From Candidatus Mediterraneibacter colneyensis (GTDB lineage: Bacteria > Bacillota > Clostridia > Lachnospirales > Lachnospiraceae): a DNA stretch of 10,497 bases. Both the position numbers and the translations under genes were made by a program. Under the pieces are notes generated by a model. The model was given only the letters and a program-made list of their open reading frames with translations. It searched no databases and had not been told where the DNA came from. Location of the stretch: NCBI GenBank assembly GCA_019114745.1, contig DXEY01000176.1, forward strand, positions 1-10,497, written 5' to 3'. This document shows, in pieces, positions 1 to 6,788 of the stretch (its first letter is position 1; each line of letters begins with the position of its first letter).

Positions 1-43
1 ACTATACACAAAAACAGACTTTTCTTCAAGTATCTTTTACAAA

Positions 44-1177
44 TTACTGAGGCCCCTGCGCCATTTTTTCCAGTTTGCGCTTTTTATATGTCTTATACTC
101 TCCGTTCTCGATCGCTGCCCTGATCTCCTCCATCATCGTATTATAAAACCAGAGGTTGTGGAGCACGCACAGGCGCATCCCAAGCATCTCCTTCGCCTTC
201 AGCAGATGTCTGATATAAGCCCTGCTGTAGCTTCTGCACGCCGGACATCCGCACCCTTCCTCGATGGGCCGCTCATCCAGTTCATATCTGGCATTAAAAA
301 GATTCAGTTTCCCATAATTTGTATACACATGCCCGTGTCTTCCGTTGCGGGACGGATACACACAGTCAAAGAAATCAACTCCGCGATCCACAGCTTCCAG
401 TATATTTGCCGGCGTTCCGACTCCCATCAGATAAGTCGGTCTGTTTTCCGGAAGGTGGGGAACTACCGCATCCAGGATCCGGTACATCTCCTCATGGCTC
501 TCTCCCACGGCAAGACCTCCGATGGCATATCCGTCGAGGTCAAGCTCCGTGATCTGCTCCGCATGGGCAATCCTGATATCCTCATATACCCCTCCCTGAT
601 TGATGCCAAACAGCATCTGATGGGGATTGATCGTATCCGGAAGGGCATTCAGCCTCGCCATCTCATCTTTGCAGCGTTTCAGCCACCTTGCAGTGCGCTC
701 CACAGAGCTGGCGATATATTTCCTGTCCGCCGTACTCGGAGGACACTCGTCAAACGCCATGGCAATCGTGGAAGCCAGATTCGACTGGATCTGCATACTT
801 TCCTCAGGTCCCATAAAGATCTTATGCCCGTCAATATGGGAATGGAAATGCACGCCTTCTTCCCTGATCTTTCTCAGGGAAGCCAGGGAAAACACCTGAA
901 ACCCTCCTGAATCTGTCAGGATCGGCTTATCCCAGTTCATAAACCGGTGCAGGCCGCCCAGTTTTTTTACGACTTCATCTCCCGGCCTGACATGCAGGTG
1001 ATAGGTGTTGGAAAGCTCCACCTGAGTCCTGATTCCCCGGAGATCATCCGTTGAGACCGCTCCTTTTATCGCGGCGGCGGTGCCTACATTCATAAATACG
1101 GGAGTCTCTATCACCCCGTGAACCGTATGCAGCCGTCCCCTTTTTGCCATGCCGTCCTTTTTCAGCAATTCATACAT
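44..1177 (-). CDS. tgt: tRNA-guanine transglycosylase (queuosine biosynthesis)
   Basis: Exchanges guanine-34 in the anticodon wobble position of GUN-anticodon tRNAs (Asp, Asn, His, Tyr) for a queuosine precursor base; a cytoplasmic enzyme. The 377-residue product has the usual bacterial length. Visible motifs are DSGGFQ (Asp89, the general acid/base in characterised homologues), GGLAVGE (220-226, base pocket), and FFDCVYPSRNGRHG (269-282) with Asp271 at the position of the covalent nucleophile. The zinc site is C309-x-C311-x2-C314 with His340. The ATG start has an AAAGG at 1187-1191, 9 nt upstream. It lies 51 bp behind the L,D-transpeptidase gene on the same strand with no terminator seen between, so co-transcription from the promoter at 2989-3017 is likely. 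Whether the in vivo substrate is preQ1 or salvaged queuine cannot be read from this window, because no queuosine synthesis or uptake gene is present. Family assignment is certain. Confidence 0.97.
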   Translation of the reverse strand: MYELLKKDGMAKRGRLHTVHGVIETPVFMNVGTAAAIKGAVSTDDLRGIRTQVELSNTYHLHVRPGDEVVKKLGGLHRFMNWDKPILTDSGGFQVFSLASLRKIREEGVHFHSHIDGHKIFMGPEESMQIQSNLASTIAMAFDECPPSTADRKYIASSVERTARWLKRCKDEMARLNALPDTINPHQMLFGINQGGVYEDIRIAHAEQITELDLDGYAIGGLAVGESHEEMYRILDAVVPHLPENRPTYLMGVGTPANILEAVDRGVDFFDCVYPSRNGRHGHVYTNYGKLNLFNARYELDERPIEEGCGCPACRSYSRAYIRHLLKAKEMLGMRLCVLHNLWFYNTMMEEIRAAIENGEYKTYKKRKLEKMAQGPQ

Positions 1178-1228
1178 ATTATATAACCTTTATCCCGTCA
1201 TATTCTTTCCCGCTCGTCCGCCGGCCGG

Positions 1229-2950
1229 TCAGTTATGCACGATAACAGGCGTCCCGGCGCTGAGCATACTGAACAACTGTGATGCCTTGTCATAAGGCAT
1301 ATTCACGCATCCGTGCGACCCGCGGGTCTTATACCTCGAGCCTCCGAAAGACGACTGCCAGGTAGCATCGTGGAACCCGTGTCCCTGGTTCGTAAACGGC
1401 ATCCAGAATGCAACCGGAGTCTCATAACTCGGTTTGCCCGTGGCCGGATCTCTCTCTCCCTTCAGGACCCTGTCCCTCTGTGTATAAAGGATCGAGTACA
1501 CACCCGTCGGCGTATCCCGGTCTCCGTTCGGGAGACCTGTCACCACATCCGATTCCATCGCCACAGACCCGTCCACAATGTACCACATATGCTGGGCGGA
1601 TATATCCACTTCAACATACGTCGTGCCCCAGTCCTGGGCAGAGTGGGAAGCCGCAGTCTGCTTGTAAGCAGGCTCCCGCGTCACTACCTCTCCGTTCTTG
1701 ATGCTGTTGATCAGGTTCGTAGTCTCTGTATCTTCGTCAATGATCCAGCCGTAAGTTCCGCCTGACACCTCTGTCGTCTCACCATACGGCGACGTAATGG
1801 ATCTTGTCTTCCCCTTGGTATCATATGTGGAGCCGAATTGACGCATCCACTCCCTCACGGCATCTTCATTAAATGTAACCTGCATATTCTCATCATAGGA
1901 AAGCCATGTGGAGATCAGTGTTTTATCTACTACAACGTTCTCTGTCATCGGATAAGTAATGCTCGCGGTCAGATACTGGTTCATCGCATCACACGCAGCC
2001 TGTACCTCCGGAGATTCCGACGTATATGTCGGCATCATATAGCATTCCTCTTCCAGCAGGTCGATCTGCGGTTCAAAATCAGTAATATATTCTTTGATCC
2101 GCGAAGTCAGTGCATCCATATCTACCGCCGTCCCCAGCGTCTCCGGAGCAACGACAAATGAATTGCCGTCAAATTCCGGGTGGGCAGAGACAGGCTCTGT
2201 CTGCTCTGCTGTTACAGCCTGGAGCGTCTGGATCTGCTCATTGAGAGCCGCCTCATCATACTCGACTTCGATTGTCACGTCTGCCGCTGATTTAGAAAAG
2301 AGAGACGTGATCCAGAGAAGCTGGTTCTGCTGTTCCAGAGCATCTTCCACAGATGAATTTTCCTTATATACAAGAGAAATCTCCGAACCGCTGATCGTAT
2401 CTGTCACATTGTTCTGCTCGATGATCGTCAGCTCATATCCCTCAACCTGTTCCTTCAGATAGTTTTCTACATCCGCTGCCGTCTTACCCGAGAAGTCTTT
2501 TCCGTTGATCGTAGTATTGACCAGGAAATGGCTGAGGAAAAATGCTGCTACTCCGAGATAGATCACAACAAGTCCTCCGACTATGCTGCCCGCTATAATG
2601 AACGGCTTCTTTCCCAGTTTCTTTTTTTCCTTTTTCTTACCACCGCGGCGTCTTCCTCTGCGGCGGCGCCGGAACTTTTTAGCCGGTATTTCTTCCTCTT
2701 CCGGCATCCCGTCATCGTCAGCACCTTCCTCAGGATCATCCTCGTCATCGTCGATGAATATTTCTTCCTCTTCCTCATCAGCTTCTTCGATCACGTCAGT
2801 TTCTTCTGTATTGCCGGTGCCATCGTCATCCGGCTGGCCTGATCCGTCTGTAACAGGATCTTTGGCGCTTTCTTCCGTCAATTCACGATTTTCCTGAGAT
2901 TCTATATTATCCTGATGTCTATCAGATTCATTTCTTTTCTTTCTGCTCAT
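1229..2950 (-). CDS. Membrane-anchored L,D-transpeptidase (YkuD domain)
   Basis: Predicted to make 3-3 cross-links in peptidoglycan, or attach groups to it, on the outer face of the membrane. The 573-residue protein has a strongly acidic head (about 43-88, long Glu/Asp runs), a basic block (91-115, Arg/Lys rich), and one transmembrane segment (about 116-143). Next come two extracellular stretches resembling the putative peptidoglycan-binding repeats that commonly precede YkuD domains (about 150-290 and 310-430). The C-terminal YkuD catalytic domain (about 444-572) contains GFHDA (His527) and the catalytic motif SHGCVNM (Ser545, His546, Cys548), so the active site is intact. No signal-peptidase site is evident; the charge pattern favours a type II anchor with the head inside. 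The ATG start has AAAGGAG at 2964-2970 (13 nt away) and a weaker AGAAGG at 2958-2963 (7 nt). A consensus promoter lies directly upstream and tgt follows. The fold and catalytic class are clear; the exact cross-link made is not. Confidence 0.93.
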   Translation of the reverse strand: MSRKKRNESDRHQDNIESQENRELTEESAKDPVTDGSGQPDDDGTGNTEETDVIEEADEEEEEIFIDDDEDDPEEGADDDGMPEEEEIPAKKFRRRRRGRRRGGKKKEKKKLGKKPFIIAGSIVGGLVVIYLGVAAFFLSHFLVNTTINGKDFSGKTAADVENYLKEQVEGYELTIIEQNNVTDTISGSEISLVYKENSSVEDALEQQNQLLWITSLFSKSAADVTIEVEYDEAALNEQIQTLQAVTAEQTEPVSAHPEFDGNSFVVAPETLGTAVDMDALTSRIKEYITDFEPQIDLLEEECYMMPTYTSESPEVQAACDAMNQYLTASITYPMTENVVVDKTLISTWLSYDENMQVTFNEDAVREWMRQFGSTYDTKGKTRSITSPYGETTEVSGGTYGWIIDEDTETTNLINSIKNGEVVTREPAYKQTAASHSAQDWGTTYVEVDISAQHMWYIVDGSVAMESDVVTGLPNGDRDTPTGVYSILYTQRDRVLKGERDPATGKPSYETPVAFWMPFTNQGHGFHDATWQSSFGGSRYKTRGSHGCVNMPYDKASQLFSMLSAGTPVIVHN

Positions 2951-2988
2951 CAGTCAGCCTTCTCTCCTTTATTAACAATCTCTGAAAT

Positions 2989-3017
2989 ATTATAAAGGTA
3001 CTCCTGATACTTGTCAA
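2989..3017 (-). promoter_or_regulatory. Consensus sigma-A promoter for the L,D-transpeptidase-tgt unit
   Basis: Read on the minus strand, TTGACA (3012-3017) and TATAAT (2989-2994) are separated by exactly 17 bp. Both hexamers match the vegetative consensus fully. Transcription would start near 2982, giving a leader of about 32 nt that contains the ribosome binding site. Its -35 element overlaps that of the divergent aroC promoter. Prediction is from sequence only. Confidence 0.85.
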
Positions 3018-3040
3018 GAAGCCCCTCCTTCCTATATAAT
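3011..3040 (+). promoter_or_regulatory. Sigma-A promoter for aroC
   Basis: TTGTCA (3011-3016, five of six consensus bases) and TATAAT (3035-3040, perfect) are 18 bp apart on the plus strand. The expected start is near 3047, leaving a leader of about 100 nt before the aroC start codon. The -35 bases are almost the same ones used by the divergent transpeptidase promoter, so one polymerase should exclude the other. Confidence 0.75.
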
Positions 3041-3049
3041 ATACCCCAT

Positions 3050-3105
3050 AGCAGTTCTGCCACCAGGCTGTCCGCCTGCCGCTGAACAAAACAGGCCGAA
3101 CTGTT
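3050..3105 (+). other. Possible stem-loop in the aroC 5' leader
   Basis: Bases 3050-3057 (AGCAGTTC) can pair with 3098-3105 (GAACTGTT), eight pairs including one G-U. Inside, CAGGC at 3064-3068 can pair with GCCTG at 3074-3078 around a 5-nt loop. The same GCCTG can pair instead with CAGGC at 3092-3096, so two inner folds compete. The outer stem would begin only a few nucleotides from the predicted transcript start. No leader peptide, T-box motif or T-run was seen. Found by eye without folding energies; may be chance. Confidence 0.35.
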
Positions 3106-3147
3106 GCCACAGATATCAGAAAGCAGATGAAAGGAGATTCAACCAGC

Positions 3148-4248
3148 ATGAGCGGTTCAGAATTTGGCAAAATATTTCGCATCTCTACCTGGGGAGAGTC
3201 ACACGGCCCCGGGATCGGCGTCGTAGTGGACGGCTGTCCGGCAGGACTTCCGTTAAGCGAAGCAGATATACAGGTATTTCTTGACCGGAGAAAGCCCGGC
3301 CAGAGCAAATACACCACAAAGAGAAATGAGACAGACTCTGTCGAGATCCTCTCGGGAGTATTTGAGGGGAAGACCACAGGCACCCCCATATCCCTCCTTG
3401 TCCGCAATCAGGATCAGCGCTCCAGAGATTATGGCAATATTGCCACTCTGTTCCGTCCGGGACATGCTGATTATCCGTTTACAGAAAAGTATGTCATCCG
3501 GGATTACCGGGGCGGCGGCCGCTCTTCCGGGCGCGAGACGATCGCCCGTGTTGCCGCGGGTGCGATCGCTTCTCTCCTTCTGAAAGAAGTCGGGATCACA
3601 GTAAAGGCATATACAAAATCCATCGGGCCGTACACCGTCCCGGAGGAAGAGTACCATTATTCTGAGATCACAGAGAACAGTCTCTATATGCCCAGCAACG
3701 AGACAGCCGCAAAAGCCGGGGAATACATTTCTTCTCTGATGGCTGAGAGAGACTCCTGCGGCGGCATGATCGAGTGTATCGCTGACGGGCTTCCCGTTGG
3801 GCTGGGCGAACCTGTTTTCGATAAACTGGACGCTCTTCTCGCCCAGGCAGTCATGTCCATCGGCGCGGTAAAAGGGGTGGAGATCGGAGACGGATTTGCC
3901 GCTTCTGCTTCTACAGGAAGCCGCAATAACGATCCCTTTTTCTCAGAGAACGGTTCCATATCGAAAAAGAGCAACCACGCAGGCGGATCTCTCGGCGGCT
4001 TAAGCGACGGCTCCCGGCTGATCTTAAGAGCTGCAGTTAAGCCTACTTCCTCCATAGCAAGGACGCAGCAGACTGTAAATACAAAAGGGGAGAATACCGA
4101 GATCACCGTACTCGGAAGACACGATCCCGTTATCGTCCCGCGGGCGGTCGTCGTCGTCGAATCCATGACCGCAGTGACACTGGCAGACCTGCTCCTCCGG
4201 AACATGACTGCGACCATCGGTCACGTCAGAAAAATATACGGTAAATAG
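3148..4248 (+). CDS. aroC: Chorismate synthase
   Basis: Converts 5-enolpyruvylshikimate-3-phosphate to chorismate, the last step of the shikimate pathway, using reduced FMN; cytoplasmic. Counting from the ATG at 3148 the product has 366 residues, normal for the family. Visible are the signature GESHG (16-20, with His19), RPGHAD (103-108, His106), the loop GGGRSSGRETIARVAAGA (122-139), NHAGGSLGG (276-284) and RTQQTV (305-310). The two histidines correspond to the catalytic pair described in the family. An upstream in-frame ATG at 3127 would add seven residues, but it has no good ribosome binding site and itself overlaps the AAGGAG at 3131-3136, which serves 3148 at 11 nt spacing. The gene stands alone, with no other shikimate gene nearby, reads against both neighbours, and has its own promoter and terminator. 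Cofactor supply (FMN reductase) is not encoded here. Confidence 0.97.
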   Translation: MSGSEFGKIFRISTWGESHGPGIGVVVDGCPAGLPLSEADIQVFLDRRKPGQSKYTTKRNETDSVEILSGVFEGKTTGTPISLLVRNQDQRSRDYGNIATLFRPGHADYPFTEKYVIRDYRGGGRSSGRETIARVAAGAIASLLLKEVGITVKAYTKSIGPYTVPEEEYHYSEITENSLYMPSNETAAKAGEYISSLMAERDSCGGMIECIADGLPVGLGEPVFDKLDALLAQAVMSIGAVKGVEIGDGFAASASTGSRNNDPFFSENGSISKKSNHAGGSLGGLSDGSRLILRAAVKPTSSIARTQQTVNTKGENTEITVLGRHDPVIVPRAVVVVESMTAVTLADLLLRNMTATIGHVRKIYGK

Positions 4249-4262
4249 CACTGTGCAAACGT

Positions 4263-4296
4263 AACGCCGGCCGTCCTCTCAGACGCCCGGCGTTTT
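4263..4296 (+). terminator. Rho-independent terminator after aroC
   Basis: AACGCCGG (4263-4270) pairs with CCGGCGTT (4287-4294). After a C-C mismatch, CGTC (4272-4275) pairs with GACG (4282-4285), closing a 6-nt loop. A T-rich tail (4293-4305, TTTTATCTTCTTT) follows on the plus strand. It begins 15 bp beyond the aroC stop. In the minus direction the stem is followed by ACGTTTGC, so it is a poor terminator for the convergent kinase operon. Confidence 0.85.
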
Positions 4297-4314
4297 ATCT
4301 TCTTTACTTATTTC

Positions 4315-5985
4315 TTATACATGGAAACATCCGCCTCCGATAAATTCCCGCAGAAGGGAATTGGTCGGAACATACTCGCTTCCGATCCCGACGAAATAGT
4401 CAAAAAACTTCAGGAGCCGCTTTGCCTCGAGGTACTCCTCAGACTCCTTGTCAACTCCAAACAGGAGCGGTTCCACATATTGTTTGAGCACCGCCAGTTC
4501 GTAGAGAAGAGAAGAGTTAAACATCACATCCGCCTCTTCCTGGAAGGGAAAAATATTCTCTTCTTCTCCCCTTCTCACCGACGGCCACATGGCGATCGTC
4601 TTAGCGGCAGACGCGCCTCTCGTCCGGGCATCCCGGACGATCCTGCGGATCAGCCTTCCGTCTGTCGACGGGATCCTGTTGTGTTCGTCGATATTGAGCT
4701 GCGTCAGCGCGCTGATGTAGATCTTAAATTTATTTTCATCATCCATCGCTTCCGTCAGCTTCGGGTTCAGACAGTGAATCCCCTCAATGACCAGGATGTC
4801 ATCCTGCCCGAGCCGTTTCGGACGGTTTTCATACTTTCTCTTTCCGGTCTTAAAATCAAACACGGGAAGCCAGACTTCTTTTCCCGCCATCAGGTCTTTC
4901 ATGTCTGTATTGAACTTATCGATATCAATCGCTTCCAGACACTCAAAATTATAATTTCCGTCTTTATCTCTCGGTGTGTGCTCCCTGTCCACGAAATAAT
5001 TATCGACAGCGATCGGATGAGGCTTAAGGCCGTTTACCCTGAGCTGGATGGAGAGCCGGTGGGAAAATGTCGTTTTCCCCGATGATGAAGGACCTGCGAT
5101 CAGGACAAACCTGGTATTTCCCCGCTCCGATATTTTCCTGGCGATCTCGCCAATCTGACGTTCCTGGTGCGCCTCCTGTACCAGAACCACTTCCCGCATA
5201 TCGTTCTGGGTGATCATATCATTCAATGCTCCTACCGTCTCAATATCCTGGCAGTCTCCCCATTGCACAGATTCTTTCAGCACATGGAAGAGCTTGGGGC
5301 TTGGACAGAACTCCGGCACCTCCTCCGGGTGCTTCCTCGTCGGCATCTGTATTACAAATCCGTCATCGTAGAGATGCAGGGAAAAATACTTCAGGCATCC
5401 CGCATCCGGAACCATATATCCGTAAAAATAATCTTCAAATTCATTGATACTGTAAATATTCACTTTAGAGACTCTGCGGTACTCAAAAAGACGTTCCTTG
5501 TCATACATGCCGTGCCGGTGGAACAGCTCGATCGCTTCCTCTGTGTGGACGGAGCGTTTGCAGATCGGGATCTTCTGTGCAGACAGCTCCCGCATCCGCC
5601 GTGCAGTACGCGCGAGAAAGTCATCATCGAGGATCACATTCCCTTCCACCGTACAGTAATATCCTTTATCAACGGAGAAATGAAACCTCACCCTGTCGAT
5701 CTTGTCATGCCCTGCCGTATCATGCACCGCTTTTACCAGAAGCAGGCACATGCTCCTCTTATAAGTCTGATATCCGATATTGTCTGCAGTCGTCACAAAC
5801 CTGAGCTCACAGTCCTCTTCAACGGTTTTCCTCAGCTCTCGAAGCCTGTACTTTCCCTCATACACAAGCACGATCTGGTGTTCATAGTCCGGCTGAAATT
5901 CCTCCGCGATCTCCTGGTATGTGGTACCTGCTCTGTACTCTTTGATCTTTCCGTCAACTCTCACCCTGCATATTTGCTGTGCCAA
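4315..5985 (-). CDS. TGS-domain nucleoside kinase (uridine kinase-like)
   Basis: Probably phosphorylates a nucleoside, with uridine/cytidine kinases the nearest familiar relatives of its kinase domain; the true substrate is not known from sequence. The 556-residue protein has an N-terminal TGS domain (about 5-66) and a middle region (about 70-220) resembling the second additional domain of threonyl-tRNA synthetase. The C-terminal P-loop kinase domain (about 290-500) has Walker A GPSSSGKTT (298-306), AVDNYF (326-331, Asp328) and VIEGIH (399-404). The combination is a recognised clostridial family, not a broken synthetase: the aminoacylation core is absent. The start codon is TTG, supported by GGAGG at 5993-5997 (7 nt away) and by the lack of any nearby in-frame ATG. 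It begins 20 bp after the nif3 stop and is likely the last gene of the dnaG operon. TGS domains often bind RNA or nucleotides, so a regulatory role is possible but unproven. Confidence 0.88.
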   Translation of the reverse strand: MAQQICRVRVDGKIKEYRAGTTYQEIAEEFQPDYEHQIVLVYEGKYRLRELRKTVEEDCELRFVTTADNIGYQTYKRSMCLLLVKAVHDTAGHDKIDRVRFHFSVDKGYYCTVEGNVILDDDFLARTARRMRELSAQKIPICKRSVHTEEAIELFHRHGMYDKERLFEYRRVSKVNIYSINEFEDYFYGYMVPDAGCLKYFSLHLYDDGFVIQMPTRKHPEEVPEFCPSPKLFHVLKESVQWGDCQDIETVGALNDMITQNDMREVVLVQEAHQERQIGEIARKISERGNTRFVLIAGPSSSGKTTFSHRLSIQLRVNGLKPHPIAVDNYFVDREHTPRDKDGNYNFECLEAIDIDKFNTDMKDLMAGKEVWLPVFDFKTGKRKYENRPKRLGQDDILVIEGIHCLNPKLTEAMDDENKFKIYISALTQLNIDEHNRIPSTDGRLIRRIVRDARTRGASAAKTIAMWPSVRRGEEENIFPFQEEADVMFNSSLLYELAVLKQYVEPLLFGVDKESEEYLEAKRLLKFFDYFVGIGSEYVPTNSLLREFIGGGCFHV

Positions 5986-5992
5986 TCTCTTC

Positions 5993-5997
5993 CCTCC
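5993..5997 (-). promoter_or_regulatory. Ribosome binding site fixing the kinase TTG start
   Basis: GGAGG on the minus strand, inside a longer GGGAGGG run, is 7 nt before TTG at 5983-5985. Translation from this TTG gives MAQQICRVRV, the natural first strand of the TGS domain, so a later start would damage that domain. Confidence 0.8.
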
Positions 5998-6005
5998 CTG
6001 AAAAA

Positions 6006-6788
6006 TCAGATTACCTGAAACGGATGGGCAATGGGGGCAGTAACTGCTTCTACTCCCGGCATTTTTTCTTCAAAGAACCGTTTCATATCTTCGATAAAGA
6101 TATATTCCGTTCCGTAATGCCCCGCGTCAATGACTGACAGCCCCTGCTCAACGGCATCCAGCCCGTCATGATGCCCGATATCTCCTGTCACCAGAACATC
6201 CGCCCCCTTCGCTATCGCAGGGGCGATGGCGCTTTTTCCCGATCCGGGAGAGATCGCAAGACGTGACACTCTCTGTTCCATATCCCCAAAGACTTTCAGG
6301 CTTCCCAGATTCAGTTTATGTTTCACATACAGACAGCATTCTTCCAGAGACATCTCTTCCGGCAGCCTGCCTGTCCTTCCGATTCCTTCTTCCCGGCCTT
6401 CCGCCTCCATGGTCACGTCCAGCACTTCTGTATCCTTCAGTCCCAGGATCTTTTCCGAAAGCGCCGCCATGCCAAGCACGTCATAATTGGTATGCATCGC
6501 ATAGTAAGAAAGGTCACTGCGGATCAGTTTCAGCACTCTCCTTCCGACAAAATCTTCGTCGGTCACACTCTTTAGCGGAGAAAAAATGAGCGGATGGTGG
6601 GTGATCAGCATATCCGCGCCGGCTTCCAGAGCATGGTCGATCACCGCGTCTGTCGCATCCAGCGCAAGATACACTCTCTCCACTTCTTTCTCAGCTCTTC
6701 CCGCAAGCAGTCCTACATTGTCAAAACCAAGGGCTGCATCCCTGGGGTAAGCAGCCTCAATCACCTGCATGATCTCTCTGCACAGCAT
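6006..6788 (-). CDS. Nif3/YqfO-family dinuclear-metal protein
   Basis: Member of the NIF3-like family, which forms ring-shaped hexamers with two metal ions per subunit. The cellular reaction is unsettled, and the label GTP cyclohydrolase type 2 sometimes attached to it should not be relied on. From the ATG at 6788 the product has 260 residues, the short form lacking the insert present in the roughly 370-residue Bacillus subtilis YqfO. Likely metal ligands are THHPL (His64, His65), HTNYD (His99, Asp103) and GHYGTE (His224, Glu228). GDIGHHDG (202-209) is also conserved. A GTG at 6810-6812 would add eight residues, but the ATG is preferred because it gives the typical start (LCREIMQVIE) and has AAAGGG about 10 nt upstream. 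The gene overlaps the end of trmK by 32 bp, a sign of translational coupling, and sits in the classical position after trmK in Firmicutes. Confidence 0.92.
   Translation of the reverse strand: MLCREIMQVIEAAYPRDAALGFDNVGLLAGRAEKEVERVYLALDATDAVIDHALEAGADMLITHHPLIFSPLKSVTDEDFVGRRVLKLIRSDLSYYAMHTNYDVLGMAALSEKILGLKDTEVLDVTMEAEGREEGIGRTGRLPEEMSLEECCLYVKHKLNLGSLKVFGDMEQRVSRLAISPGSGKSAIAPAIAKGADVLVTGDIGHHDGLDAVEQGLSVIDAGHYGTEYIFIEDMKRFFEEKMPGVEAVTAPIAHPFQVI

Noticed and set aside
1..43. Possible terminator or start of yajC after tgt
   Set aside because: Only a four-pair stem (ACTT with AAGT) is visible on the minus strand and no coding start can be supported in 43 bases.
1178..1183. TATAAT directly before the tgt start codon
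   Set aside because: No -35 element at proper spacing was found, and a start there would leave no room for a ribosome site; the bases are better seen as an AT-rich spacer.
2583..2897. Serine-rich plus-strand frame suggestive of a low-complexity protein
   Set aside because: Antisense of the Glu/Asp codons in the transpeptidase head; the serine runs are a by-product.
2928..3407. A 159-codon minus-strand frame covering the aroC promoter and start
   Set aside because: It runs antisense to aroC and across both promoters, has no recognisable domain or convincing ribosome site, and the plus-strand frame is clearly chorismate synthase.
5167..6018. A 283-codon plus-strand frame opposite the kinase
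   Set aside because: A shadow of the kinase gene on the other strand; composition is odd and no domain is visible.
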